This document shows, piece after piece, positions 50,015 through 58,686 of a DNA stretch of 64,000 nucleotides (its first letter is position 1; the number at the start of each line of letters is the position of its first letter). The stretch is taken from NCBI GenBank assembly GCA_023398815.1, contig JAEWRW010000031.1:100237-164236 (forward strand), read 5' to 3'. Origin of the DNA: Bacillota bacterium. Lineage in GTDB: Bacteria > Bacillota > Clostridia > Christensenellales > UMGS416. The notes beneath the pieces were generated by a model. That model saw only the letters and a list, made by a program, of their open reading frames with translations. It was not told the origin of the DNA and searched no databases. The position numbers and the translations under genes were made by a program.

Positions 50015-50838
50015 ACGAACTGCTCTATGGCCTGGTTGCCCTGCTCGCCACGGTCGTGGGGGCCATCTGCGGCGTGGGCGGCGGCATTGTCATCAAGCCG
50101 GCGCTCGATGCCATCGGCGGCCTTTCTGCCAGCGCCATCAGCTTTCTCTCCGGCTGCACGGTGCTGGCGATGGCGGCGGTGTCGGTGCTGCGGCGCGGCG
50201 TGGGCAGCAAGGTGGGCAAACCGGCACAGGGCGTCGCGGCCCGGGGGGCGGGCATCCGCTTCTGGCTGCCCGCCGGGGCCGTTGTAGGCGGGCTCCTCGG
50301 CAAGGCGGCGTTTGAGGGATTGCGGGCCGCAGTGGCCAGCGACAACGCGGTCTTTGCCACCCAGGCGGGGCTGCTGTTCGTGGTGCTGGTGGTGTCGCTG
50401 TGGTACGCCTTTGTTGGGGAGCGGCTGAAGGGCCGCTCGCTGCGCCACCCGCTGGCCTGCGCGGCGGTGGGGGCGGGGCTGGGGGTGCTGTCGTCGTTCC
50501 TGGGCATCGGCGGCGGGCCCATCAACCTGGCGGTGCTGGGCTATTTCTTCGCCATGGACACCAAGGAGGCGGCGGGCACGTCGCTCTATGTCATCCTCTT
50601 TGCCCAGTTCAGCAGCTTCGTGCAGACCCTGCTGACACACACCGTGCCGGCGGTGGACGGCGTGGCGCTCCTGGCGATGATGGCCGCGGCGGTGACCGGG
50701 GGGCTCATCGGCAGCGCCATCGGGCGGCGCATCGACGCGGCGGCGGTCAATCGCCTCTTCATCGCCTTCACTGCCAGCGTCCTGCTGCTCGACGGGGCGA
50801 ACCTCGTGACCTTTCTGCTGCGGGCGGCAGGGGCGTAA
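50011..50838 (+). CDS. TauE/SafE-family sulfite/sulfate-type exporter
   Basis: 275 residues with about eight membrane helices in two repeats: the first half begins VALLATVVGAICGVGGGIVIKPALDAIG, the second GAGLGVLSSFLGIGGGPINLAVLGYFFAMDTKEAAGTSLY; each has the Gly-rich family motif. It is co-translated with the maturase (ATGA). In this setting it is a good candidate for removing the sulfate or sulfite set free in the cytoplasm by the sulfatase. The frameshifted TauE at 24.1 kb is a different paralogue. Confidence 0.9.
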   Translation: MNELLYGLVALLATVVGAICGVGGGIVIKPALDAIGGLSASAISFLSGCTVLAMAAVSVLRRGVGSKVGKPAQGVAARGAGIRFWLPAGAVVGGLLGKAAFEGLRAAVASDNAVFATQAGLLFVVLVVSLWYAFVGERLKGRSLRHPLACAAVGAGLGVLSSFLGIGGGPINLAVLGYFFAMDTKEAAGTSLYVILFAQFSSFVQTLLTHTVPAVDGVALLAMMAAAVTGGLIGSAIGRRIDAAAVNRLFIAFTASVLLLDGANLVTFLLRAAGA

Positions 50839-51150
50839 GGGAGCCTTTCGCGTCTGCCGCTGTGGCGACAGCCGCGATTGAGAGTGTTAGCAAGATCGCC
50901 GTTCACGCCTTACGCGCCATCCGGGCGCTAAGGCATTGTATAGCAATGCCTTCTCGGCGCGACGGTTGGACACGCATCCATGCGTGTCTGATTCGCCGCA
51001 CATGTCGCCGACCGATCGCAAATTGCAGCTCATGCGGGTTTCTAAGGGTACGTTACGCCTGTGGGCGGATTTAGCGCTTCCTTTCCCCCCGCCGAATGAA
51101 TCGGCGGGCGGTTCGTTACCCACTGCTCGTTCTAATGGGTTCGTAGACAC
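50839..51150 (+). repeat. Intergenic multi-hairpin element, copy R4
   Basis: TCGCG (50848) pairs with CGCGA (50877) around CTG/CAG and CGC/GCG. AAGGCATTG-tatag-CAATGCCTT is perfect at 50930-50952. GACACGCA-tcca-TGCGTGTC is perfect at 50969-50988. The CACATGT loop lies at 50999-51005 with an imperfect stem. The conserved block GCAAATTGCAGCTCATGCGGG at 51015-51040 is shared with R3. CCCGCCGA-atgaa-TCGGCGGG (51088-51108) is a perfect eight-pair stem. Confidence 0.72.
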
Positions 51151-51154
51151 TCTG

Positions 51155-51184
51155 AAAGGCCGCGGACAACCGTCCGCGGCCTTT
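51155..51184. terminator. Bidirectional terminator between tauE and yhgE
   Basis: A perfect 13-pair stem AAAGGCCGCGGAC / GTCCGCGGCCTTT with loop aacc. Confidence 0.85.
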
Positions 51185-51205
51185 GTGATCCTGTTGTGGG
51201 TTGGA

Positions 51206-53494
51206 TTACCCCTCCAGTGAGGGCAGCTCGGGCTGGCTCTTGCGCCGTAGGGCGTCCAGCGCCACCGTCATGGCCGTGAAGGCCACGAAGATGCCCCCCA
51301 GCACCAGCACACTGTGTCCCTCGCCGGCACCCACGCTCACAATGTCCTTGAACAGGGTGACCGAGTAGGTCATGGGCATGAAGGGGTAGAGGAAGCGGAA
51401 GAAGGAGGGCACCGTCTCCATGGGGAAGGTGCCGCCGCAGGCGGTGAGCTGCAGGATGAGGAGCAGCAGCGCCACAAACTTGCCCGCGTCCTTGAGGTTG
51501 ACGATGAGGAACTCCACCACCGAGGTGAACACCACCGACACCAGAATGCAGCTGGCGTAGAAGCCCCAGATGTTCTTGACCGTCAGCCCCAGCACATGCT
51601 GCACCAGCGCAGCCAACAGCACCGATTGGGCCAGCCCGACGAGGGAGAAAGCGGCCACCCGGGCGTACCGCCGACGGGAATAGCGGCCCAGCGCCGGGAA
51701 CCGGTCGTCAGGGTCAAGGTAGACGCCCACGAAGAGGATAAGCGCACCCACCCACAGTGAGAGCGACATGAAGTAGGGGGCAAAGGCCGTGCCGTAGTTG
51801 GGCACGGGGTTCATAGCGTTGTTCTCCACGCTCACCGGTTCCTCGGCATAGTCGGCCAGGCCGTCCAGGCTGGTCAGTTCGTCCCGTGCGTCGATGATGG
51901 AGTCGCTCACTTTATTCTGGGCGGTCACCGTTCCGTCCAGCAGCTCCCCGGTGCCATCCTTCAGCTCGTCAGCCCCGTCCCTGAGGTCGGAGGTGCCGTC
52001 CTTCAGGTCAGTCGCGCCGCCGGCCAGTTGGTTGGTGCCACTGGCCAAGTCCTTGGCTCCGCCGGCGAGCTTGCCGGTGCCGCTGGCCAGGTCACGGGCA
52101 CCACTGGCCAGGTCGCCGGTGCCGGTGGCCAGGTCTTTTGCCCCACTGGCCAAGGTGGCGGCACCGGTCTGGGCTTTGCCCAGCTTGTCGGTGAGAGTTG
52201 CCGCGCCGGTGGCCAGGTCGGCCGCGCCGTCCTCGATGTCAGCCAGCGACCCGGCAAGGCCGGTGGCACCGTCAGCCAGGGCGGTGAGCCCGGTGGCACC
52301 GTCGGCCAGGGCTTCGGTCTTGTCAGCCACGCCGGCCGTGTATTGCTTGATGCCATCACCGCTTTCCTGCAGCACGGCCAACTGGCTGCCGCTGCCCGAG
52401 AGACTGCCCATGAGCGCGGCAAAGCCGGGGTCGTCCATAGCTTCGGGGTGTTCACTCACGTAGCTTGCGAGCGCGCTGGCGATGGACTTGTTTTGGCTGA
52501 TGAGGCCATCGACCGCGGCCACGTACTGGGAGGTCTTGTCGGCCATGTCGGCTGCCGCGTCGCTCAGCTTCCCGGTGCTGTCAACGAGGGTCGGGATGCC
52601 CGCCGCCCCCTGGGCCAGCTGGTTCGCGCCTTGCTCGGCCTGCTGGAGGTATCCATCCAGCGAGGTCGCACCGGTCTGCAGGGTGGCCGCGCCGTCCTTG
52701 AGTTGCCCCAGACCGGCGGCCAGATCCTGTGCGCCGGCATCCAGGCTATGGGCGCCGTCGTTGACCTTGGCTGCGCCGTCCTTCAAATCCTGCGCGCCGC
52801 TGTTTACCTTCTGGGTGCCGGTTTTCAGGTCCTGCGCACCGCTGTTTACGTCTTTGGCGCCGTCCTTGAGGTCAGCCGCGCCGTCGTCCAGGTCACGGGC
52901 TCCGTCCTTGAGGTCGGCCGCGCCGTCGTTGAGGTCGCTGGCGCCATCCTTGAGCTCCCCAATGCCGTCGTTGAGGTCCTCGAGCTTGTCAGGTACCTCG
53001 GTGAGCTTGTCGCTCAGTGTCTGGGCGAGTTCGCGGTCGATGGCACCGCGGGTTTCTTCCTCCAGCGTCAGCATGGCCTTGCTGAGGATCTGGCTGGCCA
53101 GGAAGTTGTGTGCCTCGTTGCTGGAGTATTGGATGGAGGCCTTGACCTTCTCCACACTGTCAGCCGACGCCACGTTTTGGGAGAAATCCTCCGGGATCGT
53201 CACCGTGGCGTAGTAGTTCGTGCCGGTCAGGCCTGTCTTGGCGTCGTCGGCGTCGGTGAACACCCACTTGAGCTCATCGTTTTCCTTCATGCGGTCCACC
53301 AGCTCACGGCCCAGGTTGCGCTCCTCGCCGTTGATCTGGGCACCCTCGTCCAGGTTGACCACGGCCACCGGCAGTTGGTCAAGACGGCTGTATGGGTCCC
53401 AAAATGCCGCCAGATAAAACAGGCTATAGGCCAAAGGGATGACAATGACGCCGATCAGGATGACGACCTTGCGCCAGGTCGGGGTTTTCTTCAT
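51206..53494 (-). CDS. YhgE/Pip-family membrane protein with heptad repeats
   Basis: 762 residues. One N-terminal membrane helix (KVVILIGVIVIPLAYSLFYLAAFW) is followed by an extracellular alpha/beta domain (LPVAVVNLDEGAQINGEERN). A long region of seven-residue repeats of type DLKDGAA covers about residues 180-300 and again about 400-540; at least 14 units in a row are visible in the first block. Five membrane helices form an ABC-2-like C-terminus. Members are phage receptors or ESX/type VII-linked proteins in other Bacillota. It is the second gene after a TetR repressor, so expression is probably induced by stress or a drug-like signal. Confidence 0.9.
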   Translation of the reverse strand: MKKTPTWRKVVILIGVIVIPLAYSLFYLAAFWDPYSRLDQLPVAVVNLDEGAQINGEERNLGRELVDRMKENDELKWVFTDADDAKTGLTGTNYYATVTIPEDFSQNVASADSVEKVKASIQYSSNEAHNFLASQILSKAMLTLEEETRGAIDRELAQTLSDKLTEVPDKLEDLNDGIGELKDGASDLNDGAADLKDGARDLDDGAADLKDGAKDVNSGAQDLKTGTQKVNSGAQDLKDGAAKVNDGAHSLDAGAQDLAAGLGQLKDGAATLQTGATSLDGYLQQAEQGANQLAQGAAGIPTLVDSTGKLSDAAADMADKTSQYVAAVDGLISQNKSIASALASYVSEHPEAMDDPGFAALMGSLSGSGSQLAVLQESGDGIKQYTAGVADKTEALADGATGLTALADGATGLAGSLADIEDGAADLATGAATLTDKLGKAQTGAATLASGAKDLATGTGDLASGARDLASGTGKLAGGAKDLASGTNQLAGGATDLKDGTSDLRDGADELKDGTGELLDGTVTAQNKVSDSIIDARDELTSLDGLADYAEEPVSVENNAMNPVPNYGTAFAPYFMSLSLWVGALILFVGVYLDPDDRFPALGRYSRRRYARVAAFSLVGLAQSVLLAALVQHVLGLTVKNIWGFYASCILVSVVFTSVVEFLIVNLKDAGKFVALLLLILQLTACGGTFPMETVPSFFRFLYPFMPMTYSVTLFKDIVSVGAGEGHSVLVLGGIFVAFTAMTVALDALRRKSQPELPSLEG

Positions 53495-53506
53495 AAAAAC
53501 GCCTCC

Positions 53507-54136
53507 TCAAAAGACTTGATTGCCGACGGCGGGCTCGCCCGCCGGGGGATTTTCTGGGTTGCGCAGCAGGCCGTGCTGCAGCACCGCCATGGCGGCCTCG
53601 GCCAGCTGCCGGTCGTCAAGCTTGCCGTGGCGCTCTTCCCAATCAAAGGCCACGGCCTTGTAGACGGCGTGGATGAGGAAGGCCAGAAGCTCGGTGTTGG
53701 TGGCCCGCAGCAGGCCCTGTTCCAGGGCGCGGTCCAGCCGCAGGCGCAGGTGATGCTCAATGGCTTCCTCCATCTGCTGGATGGCGCGGACGGCCGAGGG
53801 GGTCTGCAGTTCCCGCGCCTCCTGCGCCAGCTTGTAGGGCAGGCGCTGGTTGACGCGGAAGGCAAGGCAGGCCAGCATGCTCTGGTGGATTTCATCGAGC
53901 AGAGGCAGGTGTCGGGCTTCGATGCCCCGCACCTCCTGCTCCAGCGCCCGCAGGTGCCGCAGCATCATCTCCTGCAGCACGTCCTCCTTGTCCTTGAAGT
54001 AGAGGTAGAACGTGCCCTTGCCCACCTGGGCCCGCTGGGCAATCTGGTCGATGCTGACGGATTTAAAGCCATACTCGGCAAACAGCGCCTGCGCGGCGGT
54101 GGCAATTTCCTCCCGTTTCCTGGCCTTACTGTCCAT
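53507..54136 (-). CDS. TetR-family repressor
   Basis: 209 residues. The N-terminal HTH is KREEIATAAQALFAEYGFKSVSIDQIAQRAQVGKGTFYLYFKDKEDVLQEM; the C-terminal region is all-helical, with LDEIHQSMLACLAFRVNQRL and a ligand-pocket region. MDSKARK at 54136 is chosen behind GGAGG. Its stop is 12 bases before the yhgE-like start, so the two share a transcript. An inverted repeat over the transcription start suggests autorepression. Confidence 0.92.
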   Translation of the reverse strand: MDSKARKREEIATAAQALFAEYGFKSVSIDQIAQRAQVGKGTFYLYFKDKEDVLQEMMLRHLRALEQEVRGIEARHLPLLDEIHQSMLACLAFRVNQRLPYKLAQEARELQTPSAVRAIQQMEEAIEHHLRLRLDRALEQGLLRATNTELLAFLIHAVYKAVAFDWEERHGKLDDRQLAEAAMAVLQHGLLRNPENPPAGEPAVGNQVF

Positions 54137-54157
54137 GGGACACCTCCGTTGACCAAC

Positions 54158-54215
54158 TGACCAAAATTCCAATTCGGTCATTTCACAGTATATGCGGGTA
54201 TTCCGCCCCGTTCAA
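54158..54215 (-). promoter_or_regulatory. tetR-yhgE promoter and operator
   Basis: Minus strand TTGAAC (54215-54210), 17 bases, TATACT (54192-54187). Directly downstream, TGACC...GGTCA (54180-54158) with inner AATT blocks forms a TetR-type operator around the transcription start. A further GGTCA follows. Confidence 0.75.
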
Positions 54216-54418
54216 TGGACGAATGGCACCGACTTTGTGCGCATTTTTATGGCAGTTTGCTCAGGAAAGCGAGATTTGCATCGTCACAGCTGGTGTGGGG
54301 GGATGAGGACAATCCATCGTTCTGCTGTCGTGTGTGTGGCCTGGCCATGGGGAGGAAAGCCTTCGCCACCGCCGGTGGCGTACGCCACAGCCATGAGCCC
54401 TCGAGAGGACATCGGGCG

Positions 54419-54447
54419 TTGATTTCCTGCCTGCAAAGGGATATGCT
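54419..54447 (+). promoter_or_regulatory. Promoter of lipoprotein gene
   Basis: TTGATT (54419-54424), 17 bases, TATGCT (54442-54447); GGAGG precedes ATG 54474. The preceding ~200 bases (54216-54418) hold no supported gene. Confidence 0.65.
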
Positions 54448-54473
54448 GGGAGGACAAAGCGCGGAGGTGAGCC

Positions 54474-55076
54474 ATGCATGTGCGGCGGTGCCGATTGGTT
54501 GCCCTGTTGGCAGGGGTGGGCATGCTGCTGTGCGCCTGCGCCGCCCCCACGGTGGCCGAGCTGCGCAGCCGCCACCCATATTACACGCCGGAAGCCAACG
54601 AACCCGATGGCACCCAAATCGGGCTGGAGGAGTGGATTGGGCTCCACGATGCCATCGTCATCGGTACCGTGGAGGATGTGCCTGCCACCTTGGTGCTGGT
54701 AGAGACGGCCGCCGACGGCACGACCCAAAGGGTGGAGCGATACGGCTACCGCCTGCGGGTGAGTCGCGTCCTGGCTGGGGAGTGCCCCGACGACGAGGTG
54801 CTGGTCTGGTTCTCGGTGGGCGATCTGGGTCAGGTCTACCTGCCGCAAAAGGGCGATGTACTGCTGTGCCTGGCCACGCCTGATGGGGATACCAAGGTGG
54901 CCGACGACGCCAAAGCACCGCCGGTGTACCTTGCGCCGCCGCTGTTCTTTGTGGATGGTGGCAGGGTGCTGGCCGTCTATGACGAGGAGCGGTACGCGCG
55001 CTGCGACGGCCTGACGGTGGATGAATGCGCCGAAGCCCTGGCGGCGGTGTGGCAGGCCGGGCACACCGGGGATTGA
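54474..55076 (+). CDS. Lipoprotein, hypothetical
   Basis: 200 residues. The signal peptide VRRCRLVALLAGVGMLLCAC has a lipobox-like end at Cys22 or Cys20. The mature part (IGLEEWIGLHDAIVIGTVEDVPATLVLVE, YGYRLRVSRVLAGECPDDEVLVWFS, YLPQKGDVLLCLA) looks like a small beta barrel with the pattern often seen in secreted OB-like lipoproteins that begin with a 'VIGTV' strand. GGAGG lies before the ATG. I do not recognise the family. Single-gene unit. Confidence 0.75.
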   Translation: MHVRRCRLVALLAGVGMLLCACAAPTVAELRSRHPYYTPEANEPDGTQIGLEEWIGLHDAIVIGTVEDVPATLVLVETAADGTTQRVERYGYRLRVSRVLAGECPDDEVLVWFSVGDLGQVYLPQKGDVLLCLATPDGDTKVADDAKAPPVYLAPPLFFVDGGRVLAVYDEERYARCDGLTVDECAEALAAVWQAGHTGD

Positions 55077-55180
55077 GCGTGCCGGAAGTTCTACCAATGC
55101 AATTTGCACTGCGTTATAATGGGGACGACGGGGCGCAGTGCCCCCCCTATCGCGTGTGGATACAGAAAGGATGGTCGACC

Positions 55181-56017
55181 ATGGCTTCCAAGGCGAACGA
55201 TTCCTACCTGAAGATCTACTCCCCTGAGAAGGGACTTTTCCACGCGTTGGCCAAGAGCCCGGGCCTCGGTGGCGACGCGTGGTGCCACCTCATCTGCGGG
55301 CGCGACCGCGCGCTCCTCGTCGACACGGGCTTTGGCATTGGCGACCTCAAAGCCATCGTAGAGCGCGTGACCGACCTGCCCATCACCGTGGTCAACACCC
55401 ACTTCCACGGCGACCACGTGCGGGGCAACCCCCAGTTTGAGCGGGTGTTCATCCATGCCATGGACGCCGATGGCCTGCACCCCGACGCCGCCGTCCACTT
55501 CACCATCCCGCCCGAGGGTACCTTCTACACCGCGGCGGACCTGGTGCCCGCCCAGCCCTACGAGGTGGTGACGGTGGAAGAGGGCCATGTCTTCGACCTG
55601 GGCGGCGGGTACGAGGTGGAGGTGTTCCACCTGCCGGGCCACTCGCCGGGCGGCATTGGCCTGCTGGACCGCAAGCGGCGGCTCCTTTTCAGCGGCGACG
55701 CCATCGTGCGCACGCCCACCTACATCTTCGGTCACCTGCCTCAGGGCCCCCACAGCGCCTGGTGCACGGTGGAGGCCTTCCGCGACAAACTGCTGGTGCT
55801 GCAGCGCCGCAAGGGGGAGATTGACGCCCTCTACCCCGGCCACTCCGACCTGGGCATTTCGCCTGCCATCATCGACGATATGGTCGCCTGCTGCGAAGAC
55901 CTGCTGCGCGACCCCACCCGCTACGACGAGATGCTGGACGCCGCCGGCCGCATGGTGACCGTGCGCATCCACGGTGCGGCCCAGATTGCTTTTTCGCGGG
56001 AGCGGATCCGTGCCTGA
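55181..56017 (+). CDS. Metallo-beta-lactamase-fold hydrolase 1
   Basis: 278 residues. The metal motif is VNTHFHGDHVRG (HxHxDH), with further ligands in FHLPGHSPGGIGL, FSGDAIV and LYPGHSDLG. The start MASKANDSYLKIY follows AAAGGATGG. TTATAAT at 55110-55116 is the likely -10. Small glyoxalase-II-like proteins of this type hydrolyse thioesters, lactones or phosphodiesters. A second protein of the same fold lies beyond the esterase, but the two are not close in sequence. Substrate unknown. Confidence 0.88.
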   Translation: MASKANDSYLKIYSPEKGLFHALAKSPGLGGDAWCHLICGRDRALLVDTGFGIGDLKAIVERVTDLPITVVNTHFHGDHVRGNPQFERVFIHAMDADGLHPDAAVHFTIPPEGTFYTAADLVPAQPYEVVTVEEGHVFDLGGGYEVEVFHLPGHSPGGIGLLDRKRRLLFSGDAIVRTPTYIFGHLPQGPHSAWCTVEAFRDKLLVLQRRKGEIDALYPGHSDLGISPAIIDDMVACCEDLLRDPTRYDEMLDAAGRMVTVRIHGAAQIAFSRERIRA

Positions 56018-56035
56018 AAGAGGAGACTCTGATCT

Positions 56036-56080
56036 ATAGAAAGAGAGCGCCCACCGTTGCAGTGGGCGCTCTCTTTCTAT
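56036..56080. terminator. Bidirectional terminator between MBL 1 and esterase
   Basis: A perfect stem of about 19 pairs: AGAAAGAGAGCGCCCAC with GTGGGCGCTCTCTTTCT and loop cgttgca, extended by ATA/TAT. T-runs occur on both strands. Confidence 0.92.
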
Positions 56081-56095
56081 GCCAACATGGAGTGT

Positions 56096-57466
56096 TTACT
56101 GTTTTCCCTGCGCCATCAGCGCGTCTTCCAGCGCGGTCATGCGGCCACCCAGGCTGTAATCGGCCATGCCGCAGCCATCGGTGGCAAAGCGCATCTCCAG
56201 CCCCCGGTCGTCAAAAGGCTCCCACGGGGCCAGGCCCGGGCCATTGGGGTCGCCGCTGCGGGCGAAGTTCGTCCAGCAGTCCATCATAATGCTGGACAGC
56301 TGTCGGTCATCGTCGGTCAGGGGCCGCCAGCAACGGTCGATGGTGCCAAACACATACCACAGCTCAGCCGAATGGAAGGCCCCCCAGTCGTCACCGGGCA
56401 TTTTCCGGTCAAAGACATAGAGGCGCATGGGCCGGCCGGCATCGCGCTGCACCCGCGCCCAGGCCCGCAGCGACGCGCACAGGTTGTGCTCCGGCCTGCC
56501 GTCGCAGCCCTCGTCCACCGTGCACCCGGCGATGAGATCCACGTCGTGCACCTCACCGGCCAGCAAGCTATCAGTGAGGGGGCGGGGCAGAGCCAGCCCA
56601 TCGTCACAGAAGTTGAACCCGCCGCCCAAATCCACGCTTAGGAATTCCTTGAGCAGCGTGCGCCAGGAGAGGGACCGCAGGTCGGAGAGGTTGCGGCAGC
56701 CCAGTGCCGTCATCAGGCGCACGCCGCGCTCCTCCAGCGTGGCACGGGCGTTGTTGCCGAAGGGCTGCGACAGGCCGCCCGAAGACTGCACAATGGCCCG
56801 GTGGAAGAGCCCCTTGGTGAGCGGGGAGCAACACAGAGCCTGGGTGGAGCGCCCACCGGCTGATTGCCCGAACACCGTGACGTTGCCCGCGTCGCCGCCA
56901 AAGGCCGCGATGTTCTCTCGCACCCACCGCAGCGCCGCAATCTGGTCGAGCAGGCCATAGTTGCCAGTGGCACCGGCGTCATTCTCCTGCGCCAGGTCGG
57001 GGTGGGCGAAGAAGCCGAACACGTTGAGCCGGTAGTGGATCGTGACCAGAATGCAGCCCCGCCGGCAGATGGCGTCGCCGTCAAACTCGATCTCGTGCCC
57101 ATAGCCATTGGTGGCCGCGCCGCCGTGGATCCATACCATCACCGGCAGGCGCTCGTTGGCGGCTGCCGCCGGCGTCCAAACGTTCAGCACCAGGCAATCC
57201 TCGCCCATGGGCGGTGGGTAGTCCCCGCTGGCGTAGAACTCCCGCCCATAGGGGGTGTCGTGGGTGTGGGGTGTGCTCTGGGGGCAAGCGGGGCCCCACT
57301 GGTCGCAGGCGCGCACGCCAGCCCACGGCAGGGGTGGCTGGGGGGCGTGCCAGCGCAATGGCCCCACCGGCGGCGCGGCGTAGGGGATTCCCTTGTACAG
57401 CGCAAAGCCCCCTACGGACGGCACGCCCCGCACCGCGCCACACCCAATCGTCGTTTCCATCAGCAT
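56096..57466 (-). CDS. Type B carboxylesterase
   Basis: 456 residues of the alpha/beta hydrolase fold. Marks: GFALYKGIPYAAPPVGPLRW, EDCLVLNVWTP, the oxyanion HGGAATNGYG, the nucleophile Ser in FGQSAGGRSTQAL, and the His region HSAELWYVFG. There is no signal peptide. ATG 57466 is chosen because AAAGGGG lies 8 bases upstream; ATG 57484 is only 7 bases after the -10. It hydrolyses carboxylic esters; natural substrate unknown. Flanked on each side by an MBL-fold hydrolase. Confidence 0.9.
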   Translation of the reverse strand: MLMETTIGCGAVRGVPSVGGFALYKGIPYAAPPVGPLRWHAPQPPLPWAGVRACDQWGPACPQSTPHTHDTPYGREFYASGDYPPPMGEDCLVLNVWTPAAAANERLPVMVWIHGGAATNGYGHEIEFDGDAICRRGCILVTIHYRLNVFGFFAHPDLAQENDAGATGNYGLLDQIAALRWVRENIAAFGGDAGNVTVFGQSAGGRSTQALCCSPLTKGLFHRAIVQSSGGLSQPFGNNARATLEERGVRLMTALGCRNLSDLRSLSWRTLLKEFLSVDLGGGFNFCDDGLALPRPLTDSLLAGEVHDVDLIAGCTVDEGCDGRPEHNLCASLRAWARVQRDAGRPMRLYVFDRKMPGDDWGAFHSAELWYVFGTIDRCWRPLTDDDRQLSSIMMDCWTNFARSGDPNGPGLAPWEPFDDRGLEMRFATDGCGMADYSLGGRMTALEDALMAQGKQ

Positions 57467-57491
57467 GGTGTCCACCCCTTTCATTGCTTTT

Positions 57492-57519
57492 ATGATATGA
57501 CTTATGGCGCAAACGTCAA
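57492..57519 (-). promoter_or_regulatory. Esterase promoter
   Basis: Minus strand TTGACG (57519-57514), 16 bases, TATCAT (57497-57492). Transcription would start about at ATG 57484, leaving an 18-base leader to ATG 57466 that carries AAAGGGG. Confidence 0.7.
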
Positions 57520-57640
57520 GTTGTTTTCCGGCTTCTTTTTGCACTTTTGCGGTAATGGGGCCACAAATTACATGGGAACTGGCCCTTTGTACAGGGCAGC
57601 ACAGGTTCATTTGTCCTGCACGGTGAATACATCAGCGTTG

Positions 57641-57669
57641 TTGAATGTTTCCGTCTTTTCCACTACAAT
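57641..57669 (+). promoter_or_regulatory. Promoter of MBL 2
   Basis: TTGAAT (57641-57646), 17 bases, TACAAT (57664-57669). The leader of about 100 bases ends in AAAGGAAAGGAAGG. Confidence 0.7.
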
Positions 57670-57777
57670 GGCAGCAAGACGCGCCGATTTGCAGCCGGGC
57701 AGACGGGTCTCCCAGCCGGCCCCTTTTGGTCTGTTTTTGGGTCATACCAACCGCACAAAGGAAAGGAAGGCACCACC

Positions 57778-58686
57778 ATGGGCATCCGTCACCCACTCAT
57801 TCATGAGATCGCCCCGGACACCTATCTCGTCAACGAGTTCGGCCTGAACAACATGTATGTGCTGGCCGGTAGCGACCGGTCGCTCGTCATCGACGCCGGC
57901 ATGGGCTACTGCGACTTCCGTGCCATTGTGGAGTCGCTGACCGACAAGCCCTATGACGTGGCCATCACCCACGCCCATCCCGACCACGTGGGCATGATGC
58001 GACAGTTTGAGCGCATCTACCTCAATGAAAGGGAGAAGGAAACCCTGCCCTGGGCAGCCAAGGCCGACTTCAACCTCGACGAGTTCACCTGGAACAACCG
58101 CCTGCACGTGGGCAACTGGGACGTGTGGGAGGTCACCGAGGACATGATCAACCGGGGCAGCCTGGACACCGAGATTCTGCCCCTGAACGCCGGTGACGTG
58201 TTTGAATTGGGCAACCGCAAGGTCACGGCATACTCCTGCCCGGGGCACACCAACGGCCACCTCTACTTCGTGGACGACGGCGCGCGCATCGCCTTCACCG
58301 GCGACTGCTGCAACTACAACAGCGGCACTCGCTCCATCGCCGTCAGCACGCTTATCCGCAACCTCAAGGGATTGCTCGATGGCTACGGCAAGACCTATGA
58401 TCGCATTTTCACCGGCCACAGCACCTATTGCGGCAATCTCGATGTGAAGGCCCACGACATCGCCGTCGTGCGCGGCCTCATTGAGGCGTTCCGTTCGCTG
58501 CTGCGGGGCGACGCCATCCTGGGTGAGCGGCACATGCAGCTCTTCCCTGACCGGCCGCCGATGAAGTGTGTCTTCTGGGGGCCGGAGGTGCAGTACCCCC
58601 ATGAGAACCGGCGCGGCCCGCTGGTCTGCCCCAGCTACAACCCCGATCTGCTGTGGGAGGAGGGGGAGGAGCACATCATACCTTGA
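57778..58686 (+). CDS. Metallo-beta-lactamase-fold hydrolase 2
   Basis: 302 residues. The metal motif is ITHAHPDHVGM (HxHxDH), then SCPGHTNGHLYFVDD, FTGDCCNYNSGT and IFTGHSTYCGN. An insert after the first motif (LNEREKETLPWAAKADFNLDEFTWNN) and a C-terminal extension of about 60 residues distinguish it from MBL 1. AAAGGAAGG precedes the ATG. The stop is followed 15 bases later by hairpin element R5. Substrate unknown. Confidence 0.88.
   Translation: MGIRHPLIHEIAPDTYLVNEFGLNNMYVLAGSDRSLVIDAGMGYCDFRAIVESLTDKPYDVAITHAHPDHVGMMRQFERIYLNEREKETLPWAAKADFNLDEFTWNNRLHVGNWDVWEVTEDMINRGSLDTEILPLNAGDVFELGNRKVTAYSCPGHTNGHLYFVDDGARIAFTGDCCNYNSGTRSIAVSTLIRNLKGLLDGYGKTYDRIFTGHSTYCGNLDVKAHDIAVVRGLIEAFRSLLRGDAILGERHMQLFPDRPPMKCVFWGPEVQYPHENRRGPLVCPSYNPDLLWEEGEEHIIP

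Noticed and set aside
52028..54160. 710-codon plus-strand frame opposite yhgE/tetR
   Set aside because: Its repeats mirror the heptad repeats of the YhgE protein; it crosses two real genes and has no start signal.
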